The translations under genes and the position numbers were made by a program. The notes under the pieces were generated by a model. That model saw nothing but the letters and a program-made list of their open reading frames with translations, was not told where the DNA came from and ran no database searches. Of a stretch of DNA of 64,000 nt, positions 54,142-63,723 are shown piece by piece; positions within the stretch are counted from its first letter, which is position 1; the number at the start of each line of letters is the position of its first letter. The DNA is from Shewanella livingstonensis (GTDB lineage Bacteria > Pseudomonadota > Gammaproteobacteria > Enterobacterales > Shewanellaceae): assembly GCF_003855395.1 (NCBI RefSeq), contig NZ_CP034015.1, positions 2,180,001 to 2,244,000 on the forward strand, given 5' to 3'.

Positions 54142-55206
54142 TTATTTTGCAAGTAATGCTTTACGTTCTTTCGATGCTTGAGCTAAATCGCGCAACAGTT
54201 TTTCAGAGTCAGCCCAATGTAAACAGGCATCGGTAATACTTTGGCCATAAACTAAAGGCTCGCCTTTAACGACTTTCTGATTACCTTCAATCATAAAGCT
54301 TTCTGCCATAATCCCGGCAATGGCGGTACTACCACTGCGTAGCTGCGCGATGATGCTATCGGCAACATTCAATTGGTTTTTGTGCTGCTTTTCACTATTG
54401 CCATGGCTAAAATCAACCACCATGCGTTGTGTTACGCCAACTTGTTCAAGCTGGGCACGCGCGACTTCAATATCATCGGCTGAATAATTAGGCGTTTTAC
54501 CACCACGTAAAATAATATGCCCAAATGGGTTGCCATGAGTACGATAAACCGCCATAGCGCCATCTTTATCTGGGGAATAAAAAATATGCGGTGCTTGTGC
54601 TGCGCGAACAGCATCAACTGCGATATTGATATTGCCATCAGTACCATTTTTAAAACCAACAGGACAAGATAAAGCAGAAGCCATTTCACGGTGAATTTGA
54701 CTTTCTGTAGTGCGAGCACCAATGGCGCCCCAGGTAATAAGGTCTGCAATGTACTGACCGTTCACCATGTCTAAAAATTCCGTGGCAATAGGTAACTTGA
54801 GTTCAGTGATTTGTTGTAATAACTGACGCGCCATGCGCAAGCCTTTATTTGGGCTAAAACTGCCGTCTAAATCGGGATCAGAAATTAATCCTTTCCAACC
54901 AACAATAGTACGAGGTTTTTCAAAGTAGACACGCATTAAAATGCATAAGTCATCTTTTAACTCGTGGTGTAATGCCGATAAGCGCTCTGCATATTCGAGT
55001 GCGGCTTTAGTGTCATGGATTGAGCACGGTCCAATAATCACTAATAAGCGTTGGTCTTCGCCGGCAATAATCGCTTCAACTTCTCGGCGCTGGGCGACAA
55101 GATAATCTGCTGCATCTTGAGTCAAAGGGTATTCTGATGCCAGCTGAGCGGGTGAAATGACTTTGCTTAAAAGGGTAGTTCGTAGTTCATCTGTTTTAAT
55201 TGTCAT
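54142..55206 (-). CDS. 3-deoxy-7-phosphoheptulonate (DAHP) synthase, class I
   Basis: The 354-residue protein matches the AroF/G/H type. LLVIIGPCSIHDTKAALEYAERL, LMRVYFEKPRTIVGWKGLISDPDLDGSF, EFLDMVNGQYIADLITWGAIGARTTESQIHREMASALSCPVGFKNGTDGNI and VVDFSHGNSEK are all family blocks. It joins PEP and erythrose 4-phosphate in the first step of aromatic amino acid synthesis. Which amino acid gives feedback cannot be told. No TyrR box was recognised upstream. PEP synthase next door supplies its substrate. Confidence 0.93.
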   Translation of the reverse strand: MTIKTDELRTTLLSKVISPAQLASEYPLTQDAADYLVAQRREVEAIIAGEDQRLLVIIGPCSIHDTKAALEYAERLSALHHELKDDLCILMRVYFEKPRTIVGWKGLISDPDLDGSFSPNKGLRMARQLLQQITELKLPIATEFLDMVNGQYIADLITWGAIGARTTESQIHREMASALSCPVGFKNGTDGNINIAVDAVRAAQAPHIFYSPDKDGAMAVYRTHGNPFGHIILRGGKTPNYSADDIEVARAQLEQVGVTQRMVVDFSHGNSEKQHKNQLNVADSIIAQLRSGSTAIAGIMAESFMIEGNQKVVKGEPLVYGQSITDACLHWADSEKLLRDLAQASKERKALLAK

Positions 55207-55258
55207 GCATATTACCGAGAAATCGTGAGATGCATCTGCATCATATTGTCTGAGATTA

Positions 55259-55296
55259 TATACCCAAAGAAGTTCAAGATGCGAGGCTTAGCCTCG
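55259..55296. repeat. Probable short dispersed repeat with a hairpin
   Basis: TATACCCAAAGAAGTTCAAG (55257-55276 approximately) followed by CGAGGC TTA GCCTCG (55282-55296). The first part resembles a TATACCC..CTTCAAGATGC sequence I recall from intergenic regions of marine gammaproteobacteria. Only one copy is in this window. Confidence 0.4.
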
Positions 55297-55333
55297 GATT
55301 CTATCGGTTAAAAAACAGATTGCCGTAAAAGAC

Positions 55334-55366
55334 AAAGACGAATCAACCTAGGTTAAGTTCGTCTTT
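55334..55366 (-). terminator. Probable intrinsic terminator of ppsR
   Basis: AAAGACGAA (55334-55342) and TTCGTCTTT (55358-55366) form a 9-bp stem around a loop holding the palindrome AACCTAGGTT. On the minus strand it lies about 45 bases after the ppsR stop and is followed by a fairly T-rich stretch. Confidence 0.65.
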
Positions 55367-55412
55367 TGCAGGTTTTTTATTCTATTTCAGGTCAAAAATG
55401 ATTGTTTATAAA

Positions 55413-56225
55413 TTAGAACATATGGCGTTCTAAACCGGTCATATCGAGAATTTTTGTGGCAATTTCTTCAACCGAATGATTCGTGGTATTCACAAACGGA
55501 ATACGCTCTTTTTTATACATCATCTCGACTTCTTTTACTTCAAGTCGACACTGTCTTAATGATGAATAACGGCTGTTTTCCATGCGACTTTGACGAATTT
55601 CATGTAAGCGATGCGGGTCTATTGTTAAGCCAAATAATTTAGACTTATTGCGCTTCAATGCTTCAGGCAAATGCAGATTGTCCATGTCATCTTCAGTAAA
55701 AGGGTAGTTTGCCGCCTTTATACCAAACTGCATTGACAGATATAAGCTTGATGGGGTTTTACCGCAACGCGACACGCCTAATAAAATAATGTCGGCTTTA
55801 TCCATATGTTTCATGGTTTGACCGTCATCATTTTCCATAGTGTAGTTAATTGCATCTATACGGGTTTCGTAACCGTGGTTACTTTTACCATGAGTTCTGT
55901 GCAATAAAGGTTTAGCTTGCACACCTAAGTGTTGTTCGAGTGGCGCAACAAAGGTGTTCAAAAAGTCGTAATCAACACATTCACTCGAAAAAATCACATT
56001 GCGAATTTCTGGATTAATGATCGAGTGGAACACAAGTGGTCTTTCGCCTGTTGTAATAAAACAATCATTTATTTGTTGCTTAACTTTTTGGGCTTTTTGA
56101 ATTGTTTCCACAAATGGAATCGTAAGTGCTTCAAATTCTATAGGAAATTGCGATAGTACGGCATGACCAAAAACCTCTGCTGTGATCGCGGTCCCATCTG
56201 AAATGTAGAATACTTTTGGTGTCAT
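55413..56225 (-). CDS. ppsR: PEP synthase regulatory protein (kinase/pyrophosphorylase)
   Basis: The 270-residue bifunctional protein inactivates PpsA by ADP-dependent phosphorylation and reactivates it by phosphate-dependent dephosphorylation. It starts [24 protein letters not shown]. The P-loop-like [27 protein letters not shown] (about 155-180) and the C-terminal [18 protein letters not shown] are typical. It is divergent from ppsA, its target, with a 126-base spacer, the usual arrangement in gammaproteobacteria. Confidence 0.95.
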   Translation of the reverse strand: MTPKVFYISDGTAITAEVFGHAVLSQFPIEFEALTIPFVETIQKAQKVKQQINDCFITTGERPLVFHSIINPEIRNVIFSSECVDYDFLNTFVAPLEQHLGVQAKPLLHRTHGKSNHGYETRIDAINYTMENDDGQTMKHMDKADIILLGVSRCGKTPSSLYLSMQFGIKAANYPFTEDDMDNLHLPEALKRNKSKLFGLTIDPHRLHEIRQSRMENSRYSSLRQCRLEVKEVEMMYKKERIPFVNTTNHSVEEIATKILDMTGLERHMF

Positions 56226-56351
56226 TCTGACCTCTTGTAGTAATAAAATTACAAATAAAATTATAGATTTACGCGTCTTGTATGGGAGTGTAAGATGCTA
56301 TTGCCCTCGTGTGAAGTGGCCACTGAAATAAAAACTTGCGGAGATAAAACT

Positions 56352-58721
56352 GTGCAGCAATACGTACTCTGGTATCAAGAATTAGGCATGGGTGATGTAG
56401 ACAAGGTTGGCGGAAAAAACGCATCCCTTGGAGAGATGATCAGCAATCTGGCTAATGCAGGGGTTCAAGTTCCTGGCGGTTTTGCAACAACCTCGCATGC
56501 GTTCAATGAGTTCCTTGAACAAAGCGGAGTTAACCAGAAGATTTTCGACATTCTGGCGACATTGGATGTTGATGATGTCAATGAACTGGCAAAAGTAGGT
56601 GCTCAGATCAGACAATGGGTTATCGATACCCCTTTTCAACCAGCATTAGAAGTCGCTATTCGAGAAGCTTACGAGCAATTGTCGAGCGAAACTAAAGAGG
56701 CATCATTTGCAGTGCGTTCATCAGCTACAGCTGAAGATATGCCAGATGCATCTTTTGCTGGCCAACAAGAAACATTTTTAAACGTTAAAGGCTTTGATGC
56801 CGTCATGCTAGCGATTAAGCATGTCTATGCATCATTGTTTAACGACCGTGCAATTTCTTATCGTGTTCATCAAGGTTACGAACATCAAGGCGTTGCTTTA
56901 TCTGCTGGCGTACAACGTATGGTACGTTCAGACAAAGCCGCTTCTGGTGTCATGTTTACCATGGACACTGAATCAGGTAACAATGACGTTGTATTTATCA
57001 CTTCATCTTTTGGCTTAGGTGAAATGGTTGTACAGGGTGCTGTTAATCCAGATGAATTCTATGTGCACAAACCGATTTTAGCGCAAGGGCATCAGGCCGT
57101 TGTGCGTCGTAATATCGGCAGTAAGTTGATTCAGATGGTTTACTCTGATGATGCGGCTCATGGCAAGCAAGTTAAAATTGAAGATGTTGCTGCTGAGCAG
57201 CGTCGCATGTTTTCTATTAATGATGAAGAAGTCATGGAGCTTGCTAAACAAGCCGTGGTTATTGAAAAGCATTATGGCCGTGCGATGGATATAGAATGGG
57301 CAAAAGACGGTAACGACGGTAAGTTGTATATTGTTCAAGCTCGTCCTGAAACTGTCCGTAGTCGTGAAGACGTGCAGTTAATTGAACGTTATCATTTAAA
57401 AACTAAAGGTGACGTAATCTGTGAAGGCCGTGCTATTGGCCACAAGATTGGTACCGGCGTTGCCAAGGTATTAACCTCGATTGATCAGATGGACCAAATT
57501 AAGCCTGGTGATGTACTGGTGACTGACATGACAGACCCGGATTGGGAACCTATTATGAAACGCGCTAGTGCGATTGTGACTAACCGTGGTGGCCGTACTT
57601 GCCATGCTGCGATTATTGCACGCGAACTAGGTGTACCGGCTGTTGTCGGTTGTGGTGATGTGACTGACCGTATTAAAACCGGCGACATTGTTACTGTATC
57701 TTGTGCAGAAGGTGATACCGGTTTAATTTACTCTGGTACCCAAGAGTTTGAAATCATCACTAACCGTGTTGATACATTACCGCCTTTACCAATGAAAATT
57801 ATGATGAACGTCGGTAACCCTGATCGTGCATTTGATTTTGCTCGTTTACCTAACGAAGGTGTTGGTTTAGCGCGTTTAGAGTTCATCATAAACCGCATGA
57901 TTGGTATTCATCCTAAAGCGTTGCTTGATTTTAATGGTCAAACTGCTGAGCTGCAAACTGAAATAAACGAAATGATCGCGGGTTACGACTCACCTGTTGA
58001 GTTCTACATTGCGCGTCTTGTTGAAGGTATTGCTACTATCGCATCGGCGTTTTATCCGAAAAAAGTCATCGTGCGTATGTCAGACTTTAAGTCAAACGAG
58101 TATGCAAACTTAGTCGGTGGTGATCGCTACGAGCCAGACGAAGAAAACCCAATGCTGGGTTTCCGTGGTGCTAGCCGTTATATCTCTGAAGCATTCCGCG
58201 ATTGTTTCGCGCTTGAATGTGAAGCGATTAAACGCGTTCGAAACAAAATGGGCTTAACTAACGTTGAAGTGATGATCCCATTTGTTCGTACCGTAAGTGA
58301 AGCATCTCAGGTGATTGAATTACTCAAAGAGCAAGGTCTAGAGCGCGGTAAAGATGGTTTACGCGTCATTATGATGTGTGAACTACCGTCGAATGCTTTG
58401 TTAGCAGACCAGTTCCTTGAGCATTTTGATGGTTTCTCTATCGGCTCAAATGACTTAACTCAGTTAACACTAGGCCTTGATCGTGACTCAGGTATTATCA
58501 GTCACTTGTTTGATGAGCGTAATGATGCCGTTAAAGCATTATTGTCTATGGCCATTAAAGCGGCTAAAGCCAAAGGCGCTTATGTTGGTATTTGTGGACA
58601 AGGCCCATCGGACCATGCTGATTTTGCATCTTGGTTAGTTGAACAAGGTATCGATAGCGTGTCACTTAACCCTGACACCGTGATTGATACTTGGTTATAT
58701 TTAGCCAAAGATAACGCATAA
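56352..58721 (+). CDS. ppsA: Phosphoenolpyruvate synthase (pyruvate, water dikinase)
   Basis: About 789 residues. The gluconeogenic enzyme converts pyruvate and ATP to PEP, AMP and phosphate. The N-terminal ATP-binding part shows [11 protein letters not shown] and [24 protein letters not shown], the phospho-His domain [21 protein letters not shown] (about His421), and the C-terminal PEP-binding barrel [30 protein letters not shown] and CGQGPSDH. The frame begins at 56295, but GTG 56352 has GGAG upstream and gives the family N-terminus [20 protein letters not shown]. Confidence 0.95.
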   Translation: MQQYVLWYQELGMGDVDKVGGKNASLGEMISNLANAGVQVPGGFATTSHAFNEFLEQSGVNQKIFDILATLDVDDVNELAKVGAQIRQWVIDTPFQPALEVAIREAYEQLSSETKEASFAVRSSATAEDMPDASFAGQQETFLNVKGFDAVMLAIKHVYASLFNDRAISYRVHQGYEHQGVALSAGVQRMVRSDKAASGVMFTMDTESGNNDVVFITSSFGLGEMVVQGAVNPDEFYVHKPILAQGHQAVVRRNIGSKLIQMVYSDDAAHGKQVKIEDVAAEQRRMFSINDEEVMELAKQAVVIEKHYGRAMDIEWAKDGNDGKLYIVQARPETVRSREDVQLIERYHLKTKGDVICEGRAIGHKIGTGVAKVLTSIDQMDQIKPGDVLVTDMTDPDWEPIMKRASAIVTNRGGRTCHAAIIARELGVPAVVGCGDVTDRIKTGDIVTVSCAEGDTGLIYSGTQEFEIITNRVDTLPPLPMKIMMNVGNPDRAFDFARLPNEGVGLARLEFIINRMIGIHPKALLDFNGQTAELQTEINEMIAGYDSPVEFYIARLVEGIATIASAFYPKKVIVRMSDFKSNEYANLVGGDRYEPDEENPMLGFRGASRYISEAFRDCFALECEAIKRVRNKMGLTNVEVMIPFVRTVSEASQVIELLKEQGLERGKDGLRVIMMCELPSNALLADQFLEHFDGFSIGSNDLTQLTLGLDRDSGIISHLFDERNDAVKALLSMAIKAAKAKGAYVGICGQGPSDHADFASWLVEQGIDSVSLNPDTVIDTWLYLAKDNA

Positions 58722-58781
58722 CTTTCATTGAAATTACAGGTGTTTTAGTCTCAAACCTGTACTTTTTATCAAGTAGTTAGA

Positions 58782-58809
58782 AAAGCCGCTTTTTAGCGGC
58801 TTTTTTTTG
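58782..58809 (+). terminator. Intrinsic terminator of ppsA
   Basis: AAAGCCGCT and AGCGGCTTT form a 9-bp stem with a TTTT loop and are followed by a long T run (58798-58808). Confidence 0.92.
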
Positions 58810-58850
58810 TTTATAATGGCTATAACGTGCCAATAAATAATAAGTCCTCT

Positions 58851-61800
58851 ATGTTACCTTTGCTATCACATAAACAAACATTAGAACCTATCTACCTTGA
58901 GTATCTTGACGCGCTTGAGCAAAGCGAGTTTGAAGGTGAAATAGACAAGCGTTACAGTGCGCGGCTTATTCAGGCAACCGATAACTCGGTATACCAATTC
59001 TTACCACAAGCGGTGATTTACCCGCTGCATCAACAAGATGTTGAGCTGGTGTTATCGTTAGCAGCGCAACCGCAATACAAACAAGTCACTTTTAGTGCAC
59101 GCGGCGGCGGTACCGGCACGAATGCCCAGTCATTAACTCACGGATTAATTTTAGATGTGTCACGCCACTTAAACCAAGTGCTGGAGATTAATGCCAAAGA
59201 GGGATGGGCGAGGGTACAGGCTGGTGTGGTAAAAGATGCGCTAAATGATGCATTACGCCCACATGGTTTTTTCTTCAGTCCAGATTTATCTACGTCTAAT
59301 CGCGCTACCGTTGGCGGCATGGTCAATACCGATGCCTCTGGTGCTGGCTCACTGGTTTACGGCAAAACCTCGGATCACGTGTTAGGGCTAACCAGTGTAC
59401 TCATCGATGGCAGTGTATTGACCACAATGCCGATTAATCATGACAAGGTTGACCAACAACCTTTTGGCACTAATTTACTTGGCAATAGTATCGCCAGCCA
59501 AGTGGCGGCTATTTGCTTACAACAACGTGACACTATTATTGATCGCTTCCCTAAATTGAACCGCTTTTTAACCGGTTATGATTTAAAACATGTGTGGAAC
59601 GATGACCTGAGTCAGTTTGATTTGTCGCGTATTTTAACGGGCTCAGAAGGTACGCTTGCGGTGATCACCGAAACCAAGCTAAACCTGACTCCATTGCCGA
59701 AAACCCGCATGATGGTCAACATCAAATATGATTCATTTGAATCAGCATTACGTCATGCTCCATCATTAGTACAAGCCAATGCCACCGTTGTTGAAACCGT
59801 AGACTCTAAAGTGCTTAACCTTGCGCGCGAAGATATTATTTGGCACTCGGTTGCCGATCAAATTAAAGCCGTACCTAATAAGATTATTGAAGGTCTTAAT
59901 ATGGTTGAGTTTGCTGGCGAAGATGTTGATGTAAAACATAAGGTTGTGTTACTAGAAGAGATGCTCAGTGGCCAACTCAAACAACCGCAAGTTGGCTTAG
60001 TCGGTTTTCAAATTATTACCGACAGAAATGATATTGACAGTATTTATGCCATGCGCAAAAAGGCCGTTGGCTTATTAGGCGCCACCAAAGGCACGCGTAA
60101 ACCGTTAGCGTTTGCTGAAGATACTGCGGTACCGCCAGAAAATCTAGCCGACTATATTATGGAGTTTCGTGCGCTGCTCGATAGCCATAATTTGCAATAC
60201 GGTATGTTTGGTCATGTGGATGCTGGTGTGTTGCACGTGCGACCCGCATTAGATATGTGTGATGTTGCCGACGAGCAATTACTGAAAGTGATATCAGATC
60301 AAGTTGCCGCATTAACGCTTAAGTATGGCGGCTTAATGTGGGGCGAACACGGTAAAGGGGTTCGTGGTGAATACGGACCAGCGGTATTTGGTGATGAGCT
60401 TTATGGTGTACTTGAGCAAATTAAAGGTTGGTTTGATCCAGATAACCGCCTTAATCCTGGCAAGTTAGTGGCGCCGCCAAAGTCAGGCCCATTAATGTTT
60501 AATGTCGACAGCGCCAAACGCGGCAGTTTCGACCGGCAAATTCCTGTGCAAGTGCGTAATGCTTTTCCTGATGTAATGAACTGTAATGGCAATGGCTTAT
60601 GTTTTAATTACAGCAGTTATTCACCAATGTGTCCGTCGTTTAAAGTCACTGGTGACAGAGTGCAATCACCTAAAGGCCGTGCTGGTTTAATGCGTGAATG
60701 GTTGCGCTTACTTGAAGCTGAGGGTGTTGATGTTGACGCGTTAGCAAAATCTAAACCGTTAGGGTGGATGCAACGGATTCAGAATACCATCAACAACGAA
60801 CGCGACTATGACTACTCACACGAAGTGATGGAGTCGCTTAAAGGTTGCCTGGCCTGCAAAGCGTGCTCTGGTCAATGCCCGGTTAAAGTTGATGTACCCA
60901 AATTTAGAGCACAATTTTTTAATATATATTACAAACGTTATTTACGGCCTGCAAAAGATTATTTAGTGGCAGGTATTGAAGACTCATTGCCACTGATGGC
61001 GGCAATGCCAAAATTAACTAACTTAGCCTCGCAAAATCCACTGAGTCAATGGGTGATTAAAAAAGCCATTGGTTATGTCGATGCACCAAAATTATCTGTT
61101 CCAACACTTAAGCAGCGTTTAGACGGTCATTCAAGCCGTGGATACGATTTAGATTCCTTGTATACCATCCCAGAAAATCAGCGCAGCCAATATGTGCTGG
61201 TAGTACAAGACCCGTTTAATAGCTTTTATGACGCTGAATTAGTTTATCGGTTTATTCAGTTAATCGAAAAGCTCGGCTTTAAACCAATATTATTACCGTT
61301 TAAACCTAATGGTAAACCGACGCATATTAAAGGTTTTTTAGACAAGTTTGCTAAGACCGCACAAAACAGTGCTGATTTCTTAAATCTTGTTTATGCTCTT
61401 GGTATGCCGATGGTCGGTATCGATCCAGCATTGGTATTGTGTTATCGCGATGAATATAAAGAAGCATTAGGTCAGCGCCGTGGTCCATTTGAGGTGTTAT
61501 TAGCCAATGAATGGTTAACAGATGTTGTCGCTAGCCGATGTGAAGCGCCAGTGTTAGCAAAAGATGCTCCACAATATACCTGGTTTAGTCACTGCACCGA
61601 ATCTACAGCCAAGCCAAATACAGCGAATGAATGGAAAGCTATTTTTAGTCATTTTGGCGCTAAGTTGAACAGTGTTAATTTGGGGTGTTGTGGTATGGCT
61701 GGCACTTATGGTCATGAACTTGAAAATCTTGAACGTTCAGAAAAACTGTTTGAAATGTCTTGGCAGCCCAGCATTGAAAAAATTGCTGAACACAGCCAGG

Positions 61801-61898
61801 TATTGGTATCAGGTTATTCTTGTCGTAGCCAGGTGAAACGTTTTGCTGGTTTTAAACCGCAACATCCAATAGAAGCATTACTTAAGTTGCTGGCATAA
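58851..61898 (+). CDS. ydiJ: FAD-linked oxidase with Fe-S domain, YdiJ family
   Basis: The large protein (about 1015 residues) is similar along its whole length to E. coli YdiJ. The N-terminal FAD-binding domain shows FSARGGGTGTNAQSLTHGLILDVSRHLN and GGMVNTDASGAGSLVYGKTSDHVLG; the FAD-oxidase C-terminal domain has WGEHGKGVRGEYGP; then come CLACKACSGQCPVKVDVP and the C-terminal GCCGMAGTYGHE. It probably oxidises a D-2-hydroxy acid; YdiJ-type enzymes have been reported as D-2-hydroxyglutarate dehydrogenases. ATG 58851 (MLPLLSHKQ) aligns with the E. coli N-terminus better than GTG 58827. Confidence 0.92.
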   Translation: MLPLLSHKQTLEPIYLEYLDALEQSEFEGEIDKRYSARLIQATDNSVYQFLPQAVIYPLHQQDVELVLSLAAQPQYKQVTFSARGGGTGTNAQSLTHGLILDVSRHLNQVLEINAKEGWARVQAGVVKDALNDALRPHGFFFSPDLSTSNRATVGGMVNTDASGAGSLVYGKTSDHVLGLTSVLIDGSVLTTMPINHDKVDQQPFGTNLLGNSIASQVAAICLQQRDTIIDRFPKLNRFLTGYDLKHVWNDDLSQFDLSRILTGSEGTLAVITETKLNLTPLPKTRMMVNIKYDSFESALRHAPSLVQANATVVETVDSKVLNLAREDIIWHSVADQIKAVPNKIIEGLNMVEFAGEDVDVKHKVVLLEEMLSGQLKQPQVGLVGFQIITDRNDIDSIYAMRKKAVGLLGATKGTRKPLAFAEDTAVPPENLADYIMEFRALLDSHNLQYGMFGHVDAGVLHVRPALDMCDVADEQLLKVISDQVAALTLKYGGLMWGEHGKGVRGEYGPAVFGDELYGVLEQIKGWFDPDNRLNPGKLVAPPKSGPLMFNVDSAKRGSFDRQIPVQVRNAFPDVMNCNGNGLCFNYSSYSPMCPSFKVTGDRVQSPKGRAGLMREWLRLLEAEGVDVDALAKSKPLGWMQRIQNTINNERDYDYSHEVMESLKGCLACKACSGQCPVKVDVPKFRAQFFNIYYKRYLRPAKDYLVAGIEDSLPLMAAMPKLTNLASQNPLSQWVIKKAIGYVDAPKLSVPTLKQRLDGHSSRGYDLDSLYTIPENQRSQYVLVVQDPFNSFYDAELVYRFIQLIEKLGFKPILLPFKPNGKPTHIKGFLDKFAKTAQNSADFLNLVYALGMPMVGIDPALVLCYRDEYKEALGQRRGPFEVLLANEWLTDVVASRCEAPVLAKDAPQYTWFSHCTESTAKPNTANEWKAIFSHFGAKLNSVNLGCCGMAGTYGHELENLERSEKLFEMSWQPSIEKIAEHSQVLVSGYSCRSQVKRFAGFKPQHPIEALLKLLA

Positions 61899-61909
61899 GG
61901 ATAAGTATA

Positions 61910-62365
61910 ATGACAGATGAAACAGCAGCATTAAGTTCGTTTATCCAGCCAGATGGTATGGCATTGTGCAGTGATGATGCGCTGTTTCATATTCAAGCCA
62001 ATGGTGATTGGTTGTATTTAGGCAGTCCGTTGCCTGCAAAGTTTGCTTCCCTGTTCAGTAGTATTTTGCATTGTATTGATGCAGAGTATTTTTTGATAAC
62101 ACCAGTCGAAAAGGTCAAAGTAACAGTTGAAGCTTACCCTTTATTGCTGGTGGATTACCAAGCAAACGTTATTGATGCAACCGCGAACAAGCTAACTCAA
62201 TTGGTCTTTACAAGCAGCATAGGCACACAACTACCGGCAATTGACGCGAGTGGTATTATCGTCACAGACGAGGGAATTTATGCACCGTTAGTTCGGGGCT
62301 TGGTAGGGCAATTAAACCGAGCCTGCTATTATCGTTACATTAATCAGTACTTATCTTTTGACTAA
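61910..62365 (+). CDS. DUF1285 family protein
   Basis: 151 residues. ALFHIQANGDWLYLGSPLPAKFASLFSSILHCIDAEYFLITPVEKVKVTVEAYPLLLVDYQ is the DUF1285 pattern; the N- and C-terminal parts are less conserved. The function is unknown. The gene is 11 bases downstream of ydiJ on the same strand and probably cotranscribed; AAGGA upstream of ATG 61910 (GGATAAGTATA spacing) is adequate. Confidence 0.82.
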   Translation: MTDETAALSSFIQPDGMALCSDDALFHIQANGDWLYLGSPLPAKFASLFSSILHCIDAEYFLITPVEKVKVTVEAYPLLLVDYQANVIDATANKLTQLVFTSSIGTQLPAIDASGIIVTDEGIYAPLVRGLVGQLNRACYYRYINQYLSFD

Positions 62366-62490
62366 AAGAGCTTTTCTTAACCTGTAGAGATAGTCATCTA
62401 AAATTTGTTCAAGTGTGGCTGAATTTCAGTGTAGGCTTAGTATTTTTTAACACAGTCAATTTATCTCACTGACGATGTAGGAGGTATCAT

Positions 62491-62900
62491 TTGAAACGCT
62501 TTGAAAGTTTAAGTTAGCTGATTTCTCATCTTAATATTGCCTTACAGCAAGAGCTCGATGCACATTTAAAGCGTTATGAGTTGGACTGTAAACTTTGGCC
62601 GATATTGTTTGCACTATGGCAAGAAGAAGGCTTGAGCAAAACTGAGTTATCTAAACGTTGTGATATAGCCTACTACACCATGACGCGCCTTTTGGACAAT
62701 CTACAAATTCAAGGGTTTATTACCTGCCATTAAGAGGCCGACAATCGTCGGGCTTTTCAACTGACAACAGTAAAGCACTATAGCAAGACTTAGTACACGA
62801 AGCCGAGTAGGTAAATGAACGCTTTTAAACTGCGCTAAATCATGCTGAACAGGATGAATTTATGCGTTTGTTGAATAAAATTAATCGATTTAGCCAATAA
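62491..62900 (+). pseudogene. MarR-family regulator pseudogene with several in-frame stops
   Basis: A TTG at 62491 preceded by GGAGG opens a frame reading KRFESLS, then a TAG (62515). The frame continues LISHLNIALQQELDAHLKRYE..LWPILFALWQEEGLSKTELSKRCDIAYYTMTRLLDNLQIQGFI, the MarR winged-helix pattern, then stops with TAA (62731), continues ADNRRAFQLTTVK, and hits TAG (62791). A residual tail (MRLLNKINRFSQ, to 62900) is in a different frame. At least three nonsense codons and one frameshift make a functional protein implausible. Confidence 0.85.
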
Positions 62901-63230
62901 GATTTAATTGCAGCGGCTACCAAGAGAGTTTTGGAGATAGTTTGCTCTGTATATCCCGATCCCGCCATCACTTCCCCCTTTACGTTACCTGTACTGTACA
63001 TCCATACAGTTATAATGGATTTTGAATGAATTACAATAAAACGTGTACAAAAAGCAATCTAAAGTGCTAGAGATGAATAAATAGATAAAATCTAATCTAT
63101 TGATATTAGGTGATTAATTTTTTTAGTATTTAATTTTGGCACTTTTAACGCGCAATCGAAGTTTTATCTCAGAGGTTACGTTTCATTAAATGGCTTTACA
63201 TCAATGAGATAGAGAATGTAGGATGATATT
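62901..63230. other. Region between the MarR pseudogene and the first attC-like site
   Basis: About 330 bases with no gene. It holds the LexA-box-like site at 62992-63011 with an adjoining TATAAT. An 11-base word GCTACCAAGAG at 62916-62926 recurs exactly at 63287-63297, directly after the cassette boundary. An integron integrase gene would be expected to the left on the minus strand, but none is present. Confidence 0.5.
62992..63016. promoter_or_regulatory. LexA-box-like site overlapping a TATAAT promoter element
   Basis: CTGT-N8-ACAG (62994-63009) in TACTGTACATCCATACAGTT matches 16 of 20 bases of the LexA consensus and abuts TATAAT (63011-63016). On the minus strand a GGGGGA and an ATG follow closely (around 62970), with a short open frame. 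SOS control is inferred. Confidence 0.55.
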
Positions 63231-63287
63231 AATCAATAACTTAAACGGCCGGCTTTATTGGGCGAGCCGTTGAATAAGCTGTTAGAG
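63231..63287 (+). other. attC/attI-like recombination site preceding the first cassette
   Basis: An imperfect palindrome CTTAAACGGC ... GCCGTTGAATAAG leads into GTTAGAG (63281-63287), the core where a cassette would join (G^TTAGAGC). The spacing TTGAA-N6-GTTAG is the same as in the aadA-type attC sites. The left core is degenerate, so it may be a decayed attC or an attI. Confidence 0.55.
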
Positions 63288-63717
63288 CTACCAAGAGGAT
63301 GGTGATGGATTCTAGGGAATTGAATGAAATATATGGTTATGAAGCTAGGGTTCAACTGAGCTTTATTTCTTATATGAAAATAGCTTCGATAATTTGTTTT
63401 ACCTTTGCAATTATCGTAACTGTATTTCTTCGCACAATAGTTATTACAACAACCGAACCCGGTATTAATGAATCAACATTAAATACTTGGATGGCTGTTT
63501 ATATGCTTGTTGGCTTTTTCCTTAGTAGCTTTATAAGTTCGGCTATTTCTTATCCCTTATATTCTTTTATCTGTTCTAAACAGAAAGGACAAAGAGTAAC
63601 TGGTAAATTTGCAGTGTTGGTAAGTAGCTCTAACAAGCAAATAAACAAGGACTAAAAACAGCGGGCTGTTCGCTTCGCTCCATTTTAGCCCACTATTTTT
63701 AGCCTGTTATTTGGGCG
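63282..63717 (+). mobile_element. Integron-type gene cassette, complete, 436 bp
   Basis: The cassette begins TTAGAGC after the core G at 63281 and ends with the core G at 63717. Its own attC left core reads GCTCTAAC (63627-63634), the exact complement of the cassette's first bases GTTAGAGC, as expected for a cassette that circularises. It carries one gene and an attC that overlaps the gene's 3' end. This internal match is strong evidence for a real cassette. Confidence 0.75.
63305..63655 (+). CDS. Cassette-encoded membrane protein, unknown function
   Basis: 116 residues with two hydrophobic segments (about 20-44: MKIASIICFTFAIIVTVFL; about 58-85: WMAVYMLVGFFLSSFISSAIS). The N-terminus is charged (MDSRELNEIYGYEARVQ) and the C-terminus basic. 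No family recognised. ATG 63305 is preferred over 63299 because AAGAGG (63293-63298) then has a 6-base spacing. The stop lies inside the attC left arm. Small membrane proteins are common cassette cargo. Confidence 0.65.
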   Translation: MDSRELNEIYGYEARVQLSFISYMKIASIICFTFAIIVTVFLRTIVITTTEPGINESTLNTWMAVYMLVGFFLSSFISSAISYPLYSFICSKQKGQRVTGKFAVLVSSSNKQINKD

Positions 63718-63723
63718 TTAAAT
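63627..63723 (+). other. attC recombination site of the first cassette
   Basis: The left arm GCTCTAACAAG-CAAATAAAC-AAGG and the right arm CCTGTTATTTG-GGC-GTTAAAT pair, then ACTAAAAACAGCGGGCT pairs with AGCCCACTATTTTTAG. The arms cover about 35 paired positions with small bulges and end in TAAC and GTTA core boxes. The R' core is GTTAAAT (GTTRRRY). This is the architecture of an integron attC. Confidence 0.75.

Noticed and set aside
62901..62972. Minus-strand frame beginning ATG GCG GGA behind the LexA box as a truncated SOS gene
   Set aside because: It is about 40 codons long, runs into the MarR pseudogene, and does not resemble an integrase or another SOS protein.
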